This document shows, one piece after another, positions 1 to 7,855 of a stretch of DNA of 27,042 nucleotides (positions are counted from its first letter, which is position 1; each line of letters begins with the position of its first letter). This DNA comes from an uncultured Holdemanella sp. (GTDB taxonomy: Bacteria > Bacillota_I > Bacilli_A > Erysipelotrichales > Erysipelotrichaceae), in contig CAAEDN010000010.1 of NCBI GenBank assembly GCA_900754615.1, forward strand, positions 1 to 27,042, written 5' to 3'. Below the pieces are notes generated by a model that did not search any database, was not told the DNA's origin, and worked only from the letters and a program-made list of their open reading frames with translations. The translations under genes were made by a program, and so were the position numbers.

Positions 1-131
1 ATTTACCAAAGTTATACTAAATTTATAACAACATGGAATGGTATTCTATAAATGTCTTAAAGATAAGACAAATGAATATAGAAAAAACAAACCAATATTC
101 ATATCTCTCTCCTAAAAATAATAATAAACTA

Positions 132-172
132 AAAGAAGCCATTCTAGACGCCAACACTAGAATGGTTTCTTT
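132..172 (-). terminator. Intrinsic terminator downstream of thiD
   Basis: A 16-bp inverted repeat (arms 132-147 and 157-172, one G-T mismatch) encloses a 9-base loop just beyond the thiD stop. Read on the minus strand, the stem is followed by a short, imperfect T-rich tail. The symmetry and flanking A/T runs could let it work in both directions. The remaining bases 1-131 hold no gene I can support. Confidence 0.7.
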
Positions 173-173
173 G

Positions 174-983
174 TTATCCTTTATATTCTTTTGTATATTC
201 ATTGTCTATCGCAAATGAATGATCCATAGGACCTGAACCCTTACCTAAATCCAACATCGCACTCAATGCTCCGGAAATGTAATCTTTTGCGCGTTTTACA
301 GAAGTATCCAAATCATATTCTTTTGCAAGATTTGATGCGATTGCACTCGACAAAGTACAACCTGTTCCATGTGTATTTGAATTATTAATACGCTTTCCAT
401 TAAACCACGTATACGACTCATTTCGATACAACAAATCATTTGCATCATTAATTTGATGACCACCCTTAACTAAAGTAGCACACCCAAACGTTTCACTTAT
501 CTTCTTTGCCGCTTCAACCATAGTCGTTTCATCCGTGATTTCCATTTCTGAAAGAACTTCTGCCTCCGGAATATTTGGTGTGATCAAAGTAGCCAAAGGT
601 AACAATTCCTTTTTCAATGTTTCAATCGCATCTTCACTAATCAATCTAGCACCACTTGTCGCAACCATAACAGGATCAACGACAATATTTTCTGCCTTAT
701 ACTCTTTTAATTTTTGGGCAATAACCTCAATCAATTTTGAGCTAGAAACCATTCCAATCTTAACTGCATCCGGATATATATCCGTAAATACCGCATCTAG
801 CTGTTCACCTAAAAATTCTGGTGTTACGTCCATAATCCCTGTTACGCCTAATGTATTTTGCGCTGTTAATGCCGTAATCGCACTTGTCGCAAACACATGA
901 TTGGCACACATTGTCTTAATATCAGCCTGAATTCCAGCTCCTCCACTCGAATCACTTCCCGCAATCGTTAATGCACTTTTCAT
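174..983 (-). CDS. thiD: Hydroxymethylpyrimidine/phosphomethylpyrimidine kinase ThiD
   Basis: ThiD phosphorylates hydroxymethylpyrimidine (HMP) and then HMP phosphate to give HMP-PP, the pyrimidine precursor of thiamine, in the cytoplasm. The 269-residue protein has the normal family length. It shows the N-terminal AGSDSSGGAGIQAD substrate/Mg motif at about residues 8-21 and the ribokinase-fold anion-hole motif NTHGTGCTLSSAIA near residue 205. The ATG at 983 is preceded by GGAGAG about 7 bases upstream, so the start is firm even though it overlaps the upstream HAD gene by 32 bases. Both genes lie behind a TPP riboswitch, so expression should fall when thiamine diphosphate is plentiful. No thiE, thiM or thiC is in view, so salvage of HMP is as likely a role as full synthesis. 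Confidence 0.93.
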   Translation of the reverse strand: MKSALTIAGSDSSGGAGIQADIKTMCANHVFATSAITALTAQNTLGVTGIMDVTPEFLGEQLDAVFTDIYPDAVKIGMVSSSKLIEVIAQKLKEYKAENIVVDPVMVATSGARLISEDAIETLKKELLPLATLITPNIPEAEVLSEMEITDETTMVEAAKKISETFGCATLVKGGHQINDANDLLYRNESYTWFNGKRINNSNTHGTGCTLSSAIASNLAKEYDLDTSVKRAKDYISGALSAMLDLGKGSGPMDHSFAIDNEYTKEYKG

Positions 984-1584
984 TTAAATCTCTCCAATCT
1001 TTTATATACATATCGCAAACAGATCTTATATCTTCCATATCCTGTATGCCAACAACTTGAAAGCCAGCTTTTTTAGCTGCACAAATGCAATATTTGGCAT
1101 CCTCAAAAACAACAACATTTTTCGGCTTTTGATTCAAAACATTTGCACAAGCCAAATAAAAATCCGGATCACCCTTTGCCTTATGAACCTGTGTACACGT
1201 AATAATTTTTTCAAAATAAGATAAAACATCTAATCTTTTTAAAGCTGCCTCAACTAATTTTTCATCTGAACTTGTTCCAATCACATTTATTGAATCATAA
1301 TTTGAAATAAAGTCTTTAAAACCAAGCTTCAACTGAACTTCAAACTTATAGAAATCAGATACTAAATTCAGTATTTCATCCATTATTTCAGACTCCGATT
1401 TATCAATCTCATATTGTTTTTTCAAATACTTAGCACTCTGCTCCAAACTCATTTCTGATACAATCTGATCTAAATTCACTTCTGGAATTAAGCCAATGCC
1501 TTGTATATATCGGCTTGCCAAAGTATTCCATATTTCCATAGAATCAAGTATCGTTCCGTCTACATCAAAAATAGAATAATTCAT
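952..1584 (-). CDS. HAD-superfamily phosphatase in TPP-riboswitch operon
   Basis: A haloacid-dehalogenase phosphatase of subfamily IA type. Visible motifs are DVDGT (motif I, nucleophile Asp near residue 7), GTSSD (motif II), KAKGDPDFY (motif III Lys region) and VVFEDAKYCICAAKKAG (motif IV). The open frame extends to 1638, but I place the start at the ATG at 1584: it has a GAGGA ribosome site about 6 bases upstream and gives the usual MNYSIFDVDGT beginning. The longer version would run into the riboswitch terminator. The gene is the first behind the TPP riboswitch and overlaps thiD, which suggests it dephosphorylates a thiamine-pathway intermediate such as thiamine monophosphate or HMP phosphate. 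That substrate is inferred from position only; HAD sequence does not fix specificity. Confidence 0.85.
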   Translation of the reverse strand: MNYSIFDVDGTILDSMEIWNTLASRYIQGIGLIPEVNLDQIVSEMSLEQSAKYLKKQYEIDKSESEIMDEILNLVSDFYKFEVQLKLGFKDFISNYDSINVIGTSSDEKLVEAALKRLDVLSYFEKIITCTQVHKAKGDPDFYLACANVLNQKPKNVVVFEDAKYCICAAKKAGFQVVGIQDMEDIRSVCDMYIKDWRDLNEKCINDCGK

Positions 1585-1597
1585 GTTTATCCTCATC

Positions 1598-1627
1598 AAA
1601 AAAAAACTGCAGAAAACCAATCTGCAG
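1598..1627 (-). terminator. Riboswitch-controlled terminator (expression platform)
   Basis: On the minus strand, CTGCAGA and TCTGCAG form a 7-bp stem around a 7-base loop (1607-1627), followed by nine T residues. It lies between the TPP aptamer and the HAD start codon, where a transcription-terminating expression platform is expected. Ligand-bound aptamer should favour this hairpin. Confidence 0.85.
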
Positions 1628-1635
1628 CTACCTAT

Positions 1636-1729
1636 CAAAAAGATATCTTCCCTACGTTGGCATTATCCAAATCAGGTTTATTGGGTCTAGGACAAACCTA
1701 CTCTCAGCCTAAAAGCTCCCCACTTTTTC
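1636..1729 (-). promoter_or_regulatory. TPP (thiamine diphosphate) riboswitch aptamer, THI element
   Basis: The minus strand carries the conserved THI-box landmarks in order: GGGGAGC, then GGCTGAGAGTAGG, ACCC, and near the 3' side AACCTGATTTGGATAATGCC followed by AACGTAGGGAAGA. The CTGAGA and GGATAATGCC blocks are the pyrimidine- and pyrophosphate-sensing parts of the known aptamer. P1 can close through AAAAG and CTTTT flanks. It precedes the terminator at 1598-1627 and the HAD-thiD pair, so it should switch off transcription when TPP binds. Confidence 0.96.
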
Positions 1730-1738
1730 AACAGCAAT

Positions 1739-1768
1739 ATTATAAGTCTTTCGTTGCGACTAAATCAA
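1739..1768 (-). promoter_or_regulatory. Promoter for the TPP riboswitch operon
   Basis: On the minus strand TTGATT (1763-1768) and a consensus TATAAT (1739-1744) are separated by 18 bases. Both boxes lie in the last codons of the DUF1667 gene, and the TATAAT box contains that gene's TAA stop (1740-1742). Transcription would begin near 1732, just ahead of the aptamer, so the leader is almost entirely riboswitch. Confidence 0.75.
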
Positions 1769-2084
1769 CACCCGTACCACAAATATCACGAACAATCACA
1801 TCTTCACGATGAACAGGCGCCTTTACAACAACATGATTCAATTCTTTCATCACATCAAAAATCTTTTCTTTGGGAATATCCCCATTGGTTTTCACGCTCA
1901 ATCTTTCAATCTCAGCACCCTCGATTTTTACTGTACTTGTGACAACACGAGTTGGATGCGTACACTCTTTTTTTCCATAGATTGCACCTCTAGGACAACC
2001 ATTTCCAGTTACTTTATAATCATTATCTTCATCCACTTTTAAATGGCAACCCCTAGGACATGTTATACAAATTAATTCTCTCAT
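1740..2084 (-). CDS. DUF1667 Cys-rich protein of the GlpA-type dehydrogenase module
   Basis: A 114-residue DUF1667 protein. Cysteines at 6, 9, 13 and 30 (CITCPRGC and GNGCPRG) form a CX2CX3C...C set that probably binds an iron-sulfur centre or a metal. Members of this family are regularly the third gene after a GlpA-like flavoprotein and an NAD(P)/FAD oxidoreductase, as here, and are thought to serve as a small electron-transfer subunit; the electron-transfer role is inference. Its ATG shares one base with the stop of the preceding gene (TAATG), which implies translational coupling. The stop codon of this gene forms part of the -10 box of the next operon. No membrane segment is visible. Confidence 0.85.
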   Translation of the reverse strand: MRELICITCPRGCHLKVDEDNDYKVTGNGCPRGAIYGKKECTHPTRVVTSTVKIEGAEIERLSVKTNGDIPKEKIFDVMKELNHVVVKAPVHREDVIVRDICGTGVDLVATKDL

Positions 2085-3346
2085 TATGCATTCTCCTCAA
2101 CAGAAACAACCAATTCTTTATTCGCCTTATCTAACAATATTTTAGGAATAGACACCTTTTCCATTTCACTAGGAATCACGTGTTCTTTTTTAAATTTCGC
2201 AATAACCGTATCTCCATCCTTAATCACAACATTTACATTTTGTGTAGGCTTTCTTACTCTAAATGAAAGTTCAACACCCTTTTCCACATTATCCTTACGA
2301 ATATATTGAGGAACCACATACGAAATATTATCTCCATTGACTGTCTTGACAACATGATTTTTTGAAACTTCACCTTTCAATACATATTGTCCTGCCCCCA
2401 TGCCTGCTTTTTCACTTTCCAAACTTACAAAATCAACCAAATCATGTACATGAACTACATTACCAGATGCGAATACTCCATCGATAGATGTTTCCATATT
2501 TTCATACACAACAGGACCATGTGTTCTTGAATCCATTTCTACGCCTAATTCATTAGATAATTCATTTTCTGGAATCAAGCCAACCGATAACAATACACAG
2601 TCACAATCAAATTCCATCTCTGTTCCTTCAATTGGATTTCGATTTTCATCCACCTTAGAGACAACAACCTTTTCTACTCTAGACTTACCCACAATATCCG
2701 TAATTGTATGACTCAAATACAATGGAATATCATAATCATTTAAACACTGTACAATATTACGATTTAAACCATTTGAATAAGGCATAACCTCAACAACAGC
2801 CAATACTTTTGCCCCTTCCAAAGTCATTCTTCGAGCCATAATCAAACCAATATCACCACTACCTAAGATTACAACTCTTTTTCCTGGCATATACCCTTCA
2901 ATATTGACATATCTCTGCGCTGCACCAGCTGTAAAAATACCAGAAGCTCTGCTTCCAGGTATCGCAATAGCACCACGTGTTCTTTCACGACATCCCATAT
3001 TTAAAATAATCGACTTTGCCTGAATCATTAAATACCCATGAATACTGCTTGAACAATACACCATTTTATCTGGTGTTATTTCAATCACCATTGTATCTAA
3101 CAAGATATCAATATCCGTCTTATTTACTTCATCAATATATTTACCAGCATATTCTGGTCCTGTTAATTCTTCTTTAAAGTGGTGCAACCCAAAGCCATTA
3201 TGAATGCACTGATTTAAAATACCACCTAATTCTTTATCACGCTCAATGATCAACACGGAATTTGCACCATTTTGCTTGGCCGCTATTGCACTGGCAAGTC
3301 CAGCAGGACCACCGCCAATGACCACTACATCATAATTATTATTCAT
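2084..3346 (-). CDS. NAD(P)/FAD-dependent oxidoreductase, GlpA partner
   Basis: A 420-residue pyridine-nucleotide-disulfide-oxidoreductase-fold flavoprotein. It has an N-terminal FAD dinucleotide motif GGGPAGLASA (residues about 9-18), a second Rossmann motif VVILGSGDIGLIMARR in the middle for NAD(P), and a C-terminal ASGN...VDFVSLESEKAG FAD-ribityl segment. The redox-active CxxC of thioredoxin reductases is not obvious; NQCIHNGFG is seen near residue 47. The open frame starts at 3388, but AAGGAG sits 7 bases before the ATG at 3346, which gives the classic MNNNYDVVVIGGGPAG start and leaves an 8-base overlap with the upstream gene. It probably passes electrons from the GlpA-like subunit to a nicotinamide or quinone acceptor. 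The exact acceptor cannot be read from sequence. Confidence 0.88.
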   Translation of the reverse strand: MNNNYDVVVIGGGPAGLASAIAAKQNGANSVLIIERDKELGGILNQCIHNGFGLHHFKEELTGPEYAGKYIDEVNKTDIDILLDTMVIEITPDKMVYCSSSIHGYLMIQAKSIILNMGCRERTRGAIAIPGSRASGIFTAGAAQRYVNIEGYMPGKRVVILGSGDIGLIMARRMTLEGAKVLAVVEVMPYSNGLNRNIVQCLNDYDIPLYLSHTITDIVGKSRVEKVVVSKVDENRNPIEGTEMEFDCDCVLLSVGLIPENELSNELGVEMDSRTHGPVVYENMETSIDGVFASGNVVHVHDLVDFVSLESEKAGMGAGQYVLKGEVSKNHVVKTVNGDNISYVVPQYIRKDNVEKGVELSFRVRKPTQNVNVVIKDGDTVIAKFKKEHVIPSEMEKVSIPKILLDKANKELVVSVEENA

Positions 3347-4769
3347 CGTCATTCTCCTTTGTTCTTCCACACAAAATATAAGAACCATTTTTATCCAACA
3401 TAATGTCTAATTGACTGACACCCAATTCCTTTGCGAGAATCTCTTGCACCCTAGGTCCACAGAATCCAGATTGGCATCTACCCATACCTGCATTGCATCT
3501 ACGCTTGATTCCATCTAAACTTACTGGTTTTGGACAACGATGAATCGCATCAATTATTTCACCTTCACTAATTGTTTCACAACGACAAATAATACGACCA
3601 TATTCAGGATGTTTCTCAATATATTCTTTTCTTTGTTCATGCGACATTTCTTTAAAACGAACCACTTTTCTTGTTAATGTATAATTCTTCTTTAGATTTA
3701 AGAAATAATCTTTTTCCTGCATCATTTTAACAATATCCACAGCCGCTGCACTTGCACTACTCAATCCTGGACTTGCCATACCTGCAATTGAGAAAAAATT
3801 GTGAACATCTTTATCTTCTCCAATAATAAAATCACCCACATCACTTCGTGCACGCAATCCAGCAAATGTACGAATATTTTCTTGAAACTTAATATTTGGC
3901 ACAGATTTAACTGCACTTTCACGAATTAACTTTAATCCAAATGCCGATGTTGAATAATCATCTGCACTTGTATTTGTGCTTGTTGGTCCCACAATCAAAT
4001 TACCATCCACCGTCGGTGCTACTAGTACTCCTTTACCAATCTTAGTAGGACATTGGAAAATAACATGACGAACGAGGCTTCCCTGTGATTTATCCAATAA
4101 ATAATATTCCCCTTTATTCGGCGTAATCTTATAGTCTGATTTTTTTACAAATCCAGCCACACGATCACAAGTAACACCTGCACAGTTGACAACTAACGGT
4201 GCTTTATATTTTTCATTTACAACAAAGATGTCTCCCTCTTTTTTTATACTAGTAACCTCTTCATTTAAGTGAAGATCTACACCATTTTGAATTGCCACTT
4301 CACTTAATGCGATCGCAAACTGCCATGAATTAATGATACATGCACTTGGTGCATATAAAGCACTTGTACATTCTGTATTTAAGTTTGGTTCCAACTTAGA
4401 TAATTCCGGCTGCTTTACAATCTGTAATCCTTTGACACCATTTTCAATTCCACGCTCATACAATTCTTCGATTATCTTATCATCTTGCTCATTAAAGCCA
4501 ACAACTAAAGATCCAATATTCTTGCATGGCACATCTAAATCCTTACATAAAGAAGGAATCATCTTATTTCCTTCGATATTATATTTAGCCATCAAAGTAT
4601 TTGGCACAGGATCATATCCGGCATGAATAATTGCACTATTGGCCTTAGTGGTTTCATCCGCCACATCATTATTTTTTTCTAGCCATAATACTTTTCCACT
4701 ATATTTACTTAATTCAAATGCCAAAGAGCAGCCACTAATTCCTGCTCCAATTATTATACAATCATACAT
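3339..4769 (-). CDS. GlpA-like FAD-dependent dehydrogenase with C-terminal [2Fe-2S] (BFD-like) domain
   Basis: A 476-residue DAO-type flavoprotein. It begins with the FAD motif IIGAGISGCSLAFEL (residues 6-20) and ends its catalytic domain with FAGLRARSD...IAGMASPGLSSASA (about 302-342), typical of anaerobic glycerol-3-phosphate dehydrogenase GlpA and L-2-hydroxyglutarate oxidase relatives. A BFD-like domain follows, with Cys 395, 397, 425, 432 and 437 (CRC...CNAGMGRCQSGFC) expected to hold a [2Fe-2S] cluster. An AGAGG ribosome site precedes the ATG by about 8-9 bases. It heads a three-gene operon divergent from a LacI-type regulator. That regulator type is unusual for glycerol-3-phosphate, so a polyol phosphate or hydroxy acid substrate is also possible; I leave the substrate open. 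Confidence 0.87.
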   Translation of the reverse strand: MYDCIIIGAGISGCSLAFELSKYSGKVLWLEKNNDVADETTKANSAIIHAGYDPVPNTLMAKYNIEGNKMIPSLCKDLDVPCKNIGSLVVGFNEQDDKIIEELYERGIENGVKGLQIVKQPELSKLEPNLNTECTSALYAPSACIINSWQFAIALSEVAIQNGVDLHLNEEVTSIKKEGDIFVVNEKYKAPLVVNCAGVTCDRVAGFVKKSDYKITPNKGEYYLLDKSQGSLVRHVIFQCPTKIGKGVLVAPTVDGNLIVGPTSTNTSADDYSTSAFGLKLIRESAVKSVPNIKFQENIRTFAGLRARSDVGDFIIGEDKDVHNFFSIAGMASPGLSSASAAAVDIVKMMQEKDYFLNLKKNYTLTRKVVRFKEMSHEQRKEYIEKHPEYGRIICRCETISEGEIIDAIHRCPKPVSLDGIKRRCNAGMGRCQSGFCGPRVQEILAKELGVSQLDIMLDKNGSYILCGRTKENDDE

Positions 4770-4842
4770 AGTTCACACCTCTTTCAAAGTAACGATACGC
4801 TTATTTTTATTTCTTTTCAAATGTCCTAAAATGCATAAATAT

Positions 4843-4864
4843 ATTAATCAAAATATTGATTAAT
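4843..4864. promoter_or_regulatory. Perfect palindrome, probable operator of the adjacent LacI-family regulator
   Basis: ATTAATCAA and TTGATTAAT form a perfect 9-bp inverted repeat around AATA in the 198-base divergent region. It is close to where the promoter of the GlpA-like operon should be, and a TTGATT hexamer inside it could be that promoter's -35 box. A LacI-family dimer would bind such a site. Assignment to this regulator is by position. Confidence 0.65.
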
Positions 4865-4917
4865 GCCTAGACAACAATAAAAAATAGTGTAAGATAAAAA
4901 TAACTAATGATTAATAA

Positions 4918-4949
4918 TTTGATTAGTAATCTATTTATTAATCAAAATA
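4918..4949. promoter_or_regulatory. Second operator-like cluster upstream of the LacI-family gene
   Basis: TTTGATTA (4918-4925) and TAATCAAA (4939-4946) are inverted copies of the half-site found in the palindrome at 4843. The 13-base string ATTAATCAAAATA occurs exactly at both 4843 and 4937. The cluster lies 19 bases before the regulator's ATG, so autoregulation is likely. Confidence 0.5.
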
Positions 4950-4967
4950 AATCAAAGAGGTTTAATT

Positions 4968-5999
4968 ATGGGAAAGAGAAACAAAATTACTACACGCGAT
5001 ATTGCACAGGCAACCCATGTTTCGCAGTCAACAGTATCCATGATTCTTAGTGAAAATAAAAATGTTTCATTTAAAGAAGAGACTGTAAAACTTGTAAAAA
5101 ATACCGCAAGACAAATGGGATATAAAAAGCCGGAAGTAAAAAAGAGATATTCCAATTCAAAAAATACAATTGTCGTAATCTGCGCCAACTTGTCAAATTC
5201 ATACTATTCTATGGTTGTATCCAATATCATCCAGCAGGCTAGTAAGACAAAAACACAAATTTTAACAATATCCACTCTACGCAAAGATGAACTTGAAAAA
5301 CATGCCATTTCGCATTTAAAAATGATTAAGCCAACTGGTATCATCCTTCTGTATCCCCCTAAATTTGTAGATGAATGGAATCAGTTATCAAAACAAATTC
5401 CTTGTATCATCATTGGTGACAAGCCAAAAAATTTAGATTGTGATTCAATCGAACTCAACAGCTTTAAATGTGGAAAACTACTAGGATCTCATTTAAAACA
5501 ATTAGGGCATAAAAAAATAGCCTATATTTCAAGTCCATTAGATACAACCGAAATTGGTAGAAATGAACGATATGAAGGTGTTAAATCAATTCTTCCGGAT
5601 ACACAAGTTTTTTTTAGTTCATCGAAACAATTTGAGATGCATTCCATTGAAAAAAGAGAATATGAAAATGGATATTATCTCACAAAACAAATATTAGATA
5701 ATAAATTTGATGCCTATATTGGAAATAATGATATGACCGCCTTAGGAATATTAGCCTGTTTAAAAGACAACAACATCAAAGCAAGCGTTGCAGGATTCGA
5801 CAATATTCCAGAAACCAACTTTCCTCAAATTCAATTAACAACAGTGGATCATGGTGGCTGTGAAAAGGGAAAGGAAGCCGTAGATATTCTTTTAGAGCAA
5901 ACAAAAAGCGAACGAAAACGTATCGTTCATATGGAATATGAACCACAGTTGATCATTCGCTTATCTACTATTAATCGCAAGAAATCATCATCTCAATAA
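4968..5999 (+). CDS. LacI-family transcriptional regulator
   Basis: A 343-residue LacI/GalR-type repressor. The N-terminal helix-turn-helix reads TTRDIAQATHVSQSTVSMIL (about residues 8-27), followed by the hinge region ARQMGYKKP. The remainder is a periplasmic-binding-protein-like effector domain, with NNDMTALGILACLKD and VAGFDNIPE blocks typical of this class. GAGG lies 7 bases before the ATG. It is transcribed away from the GlpA-like operon, with shared operator-like sites between them, so it most likely controls that operon and itself. The effector is unknown, probably a sugar, polyol or derivative. Its 3' end overlaps the convergent cysteine desulfidase gene by 29 bases. Confidence 0.9.
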   Translation: MGKRNKITTRDIAQATHVSQSTVSMILSENKNVSFKEETVKLVKNTARQMGYKKPEVKKRYSNSKNTIVVICANLSNSYYSMVVSNIIQQASKTKTQILTISTLRKDELEKHAISHLKMIKPTGIILLYPPKFVDEWNQLSKQIPCIIIGDKPKNLDCDSIELNSFKCGKLLGSHLKQLGHKKIAYISSPLDTTEIGRNERYEGVKSILPDTQVFFSSSKQFEMHSIEKREYENGYYLTKQILDNKFDAYIGNNDMTALGILACLKDNNIKASVAGFDNIPETNFPQIQLTTVDHGGCEKGKEAVDILLEQTKSERKRIVHMEYEPQLIIRLSTINRKKSSSQ

Positions 6000-7245
6000 T
6001 TTTATCATTAGTCTGAAGCATCCCTTGAGAGCCTAATGTTCCAATATTTTTAATTGTTTCATCTACATTATGGGCAACGATTCCATCTCCCGCATAGAAT
6101 TGTTGCTTATTTTTATACATGTAATATCCCATAATACCTGCATCAACACTCGATGCAATCTTAGCTGCACAACTTGCTTTTGCTCCATCACAAATTGTTC
6201 CTGAAAGAATAGCTAGTGCATTGACTATCGTATGTTGAATCTCTTCATAAGTACCATCATGCAAAAAGGCAATACCCGCTCCTGCTGCAGCTCCAGCACT
6301 TACAGCACCACAAAATGCAGATAAAGTACCAATACCAGTTTTGATATAAATAGCCGTTAAATTAGATAGCACTAAAGCACGGTATAATTGTTCTTCCATA
6401 CAATTTAATTCTTTTGCGTATACAACAACAGGAACACAACATGTAATACCTTGATTGCCACTTCCTGAATTAATCACAACCGGTAACTCACAACCATTCA
6501 TTCTCGCATCCGAGCCAGCAGCTGCATATGCCTTTGCCTTTGTCTTTACACAATCTGAATCCATATTTAAAATTACATGTCCAATATTTGCGCCATATGA
6601 GTTGTGGATACCTTCATTTGCGATAGCCATATTACACGCAATTTGTTGATCCAAAATTTCCTTTATATCTTCAACATCTACAGTTTGTGAAAAATCCCAG
6701 ATTTGTTTCATGATCAACGCACTATGATCTGCTTTATGTTCCAAGTTCGTTGTCTTGTCTTCATAAATAACTTCCCAGTTCTTTTCCATTTGAACAATAT
6801 TTGTATGCGCATCAACAATACGAACACTCGCATGTTCTTGTTCATAATATACATTGACCTCTAAATCAAAGACATGACCTTGTTCAATATGTTGTACTGT
6901 AATATTCGTTTTTCTAACATATTCCGGCAATTCTTCAATCTGCTGTTTTGTCGCAGAAGAAAGCACTTCAAGTTTAGCATTCGCATCCCCATACAAAGCA
7001 CCCGCTGCCGCGGCCACTTCAATTCCTTTTAAACCATTTGTATGAGGCACAATAACACTCTTTACATTTTTAATAATACTTCCACTCGCCTTAACAACAA
7101 TTCGATCAGGCAAATGATCTAAAATCTTCGTTGCCTTGGCACACGCATAACTAATCGCAATAGGCTCAGTGCATCCCATTGCCATGACCAATTCTTCTTT
7201 TAAGATTTGTACATAAATTGAATATAGTGAATCCTCTTTATTCAT
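5971..7245 (-). CDS. cyuA: L-cysteine desulfidase (UPF0597/CyuA type)
   Basis: An L-cysteine desulfidase breaks L-cysteine into sulfide, ammonia and pyruvate in the cytoplasm using an oxygen-labile [4Fe-4S] cluster. The 424-residue protein has the family's MGCTEPIAISYA start motif (Cys25), the central NSGSGNQGITCCVPV segment, and GTICDGAKASCAAKI near residue 355, which supply the expected cluster cysteines. It is the last gene of a run of overlapping minus-strand genes and overlaps the preceding unknown gene by 8 bases. Its tail crosses the convergent LacI gene. Sulfide or persulfide from cysteine might be relevant to the nearby selenium and molybdenum cofactor genes, but that link is speculation. 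L-serine dehydratase activity is possible in related folds; the sequence fits the desulfidase group better. Confidence 0.88.
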   Translation of the reverse strand: MNKEDSLYSIYVQILKEELVMAMGCTEPIAISYACAKATKILDHLPDRIVVKASGSIIKNVKSVIVPHTNGLKGIEVAAAAGALYGDANAKLEVLSSATKQQIEELPEYVRKTNITVQHIEQGHVFDLEVNVYYEQEHASVRIVDAHTNIVQMEKNWEVIYEDKTTNLEHKADHSALIMKQIWDFSQTVDVEDIKEILDQQIACNMAIANEGIHNSYGANIGHVILNMDSDCVKTKAKAYAAAGSDARMNGCELPVVINSGSGNQGITCCVPVVVYAKELNCMEEQLYRALVLSNLTAIYIKTGIGTLSAFCGAVSAGAAAGAGIAFLHDGTYEEIQHTIVNALAILSGTICDGAKASCAAKIASSVDAGIMGYYMYKNKQQFYAGDGIVAHNVDETIKNIGTLGSQGMLQTNDKIIEMMISCD

Positions 7246-7855
7246 GTTCTTTCACCCATACACACGCCAATTTGTGATCTTCCATTTCTGTCATACCAAA
7301 ATATACTGTATCTCTTTCTTTTACTCCGAAATCCTGACGTAAAGCCGTTAATACAGTTCCAAACATCTTTCCGTCTTGTATTCCTTCAAGACGCACCCAG
7401 CATGCTTCCGGATCTTTTCCTTCTTCTAGAAAATACACCATAATATCATCTGGATATTCCAAATGTCTTGATGGATCTAGTTCTTTATATAAGCGAAGCT
7501 CTCCTAATTCTTTAGATACTTGTATTGCCTTTTCAACCATATCGATCTTATCTTGGAACAATTTCACATTCACATTATCCAAAATTTGAATATCCATTTC
7601 CTGCACATCAAAACGAGGAATTTTACAAGAAACCCCAATTGGCACAATACGATATTCAATATGATGCTTCTTTGTTTCTAAAGCCATGATTTCAAATGTA
7701 AAACCTGCATTATGATCAATATATCCATACATTAAAGCACCATACAAATGATCGAGCTTTAATCCCATTTTTTCTAATAGCTTTACCATTTTCGCTCCAT
7801 GAATCTCTACCATTTTTTGATTCATGTCTCGAAAACTCATTTCATATACTTTCAT
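7238..7855 (-). CDS. Uncharacterised 205-residue protein
   Basis: I do not recognise this family. The protein is soluble, rich in charged residues and Met, with no signal peptide or membrane span. An N-terminal half predicted as helix then strand (KMVKLLEKMGLKLDHLYG) is followed by a C-terminal half containing CWVRLEG and FGMTEMEDHKLACVWV, which reads like an alpha/beta domain. Only a few cysteines are seen and no catalytic motif stands out. The gene starts with ATG overlapping the upstream stop by 4 bases and runs 8 bases into the cysteine desulfidase gene, so it is translationally coupled on both sides. That context suggests a role shared with its neighbours, but no function can be assigned. 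Confidence 0.75.
   Translation of the reverse strand: MKVYEMSFRDMNQKMVEIHGAKMVKLLEKMGLKLDHLYGALMYGYIDHNAGFTFEIMALETKKHHIEYRIVPIGVSCKIPRFDVQEMDIQILDNVNVKLFQDKIDMVEKAIQVSKELGELRLYKELDPSRHLEYPDDIMVYFLEEGKDPEACWVRLEGIQDGKMFGTVLTALRQDFGVKERDTVYFGMTEMEDHKLACVWVKEHE

Noticed and set aside
33..218. Short plus-strand frame of 61 codons at the window start
   Set aside because: No ribosome site, low-complexity composition, and it crosses the thiD terminator and runs into the thiD 3' end.
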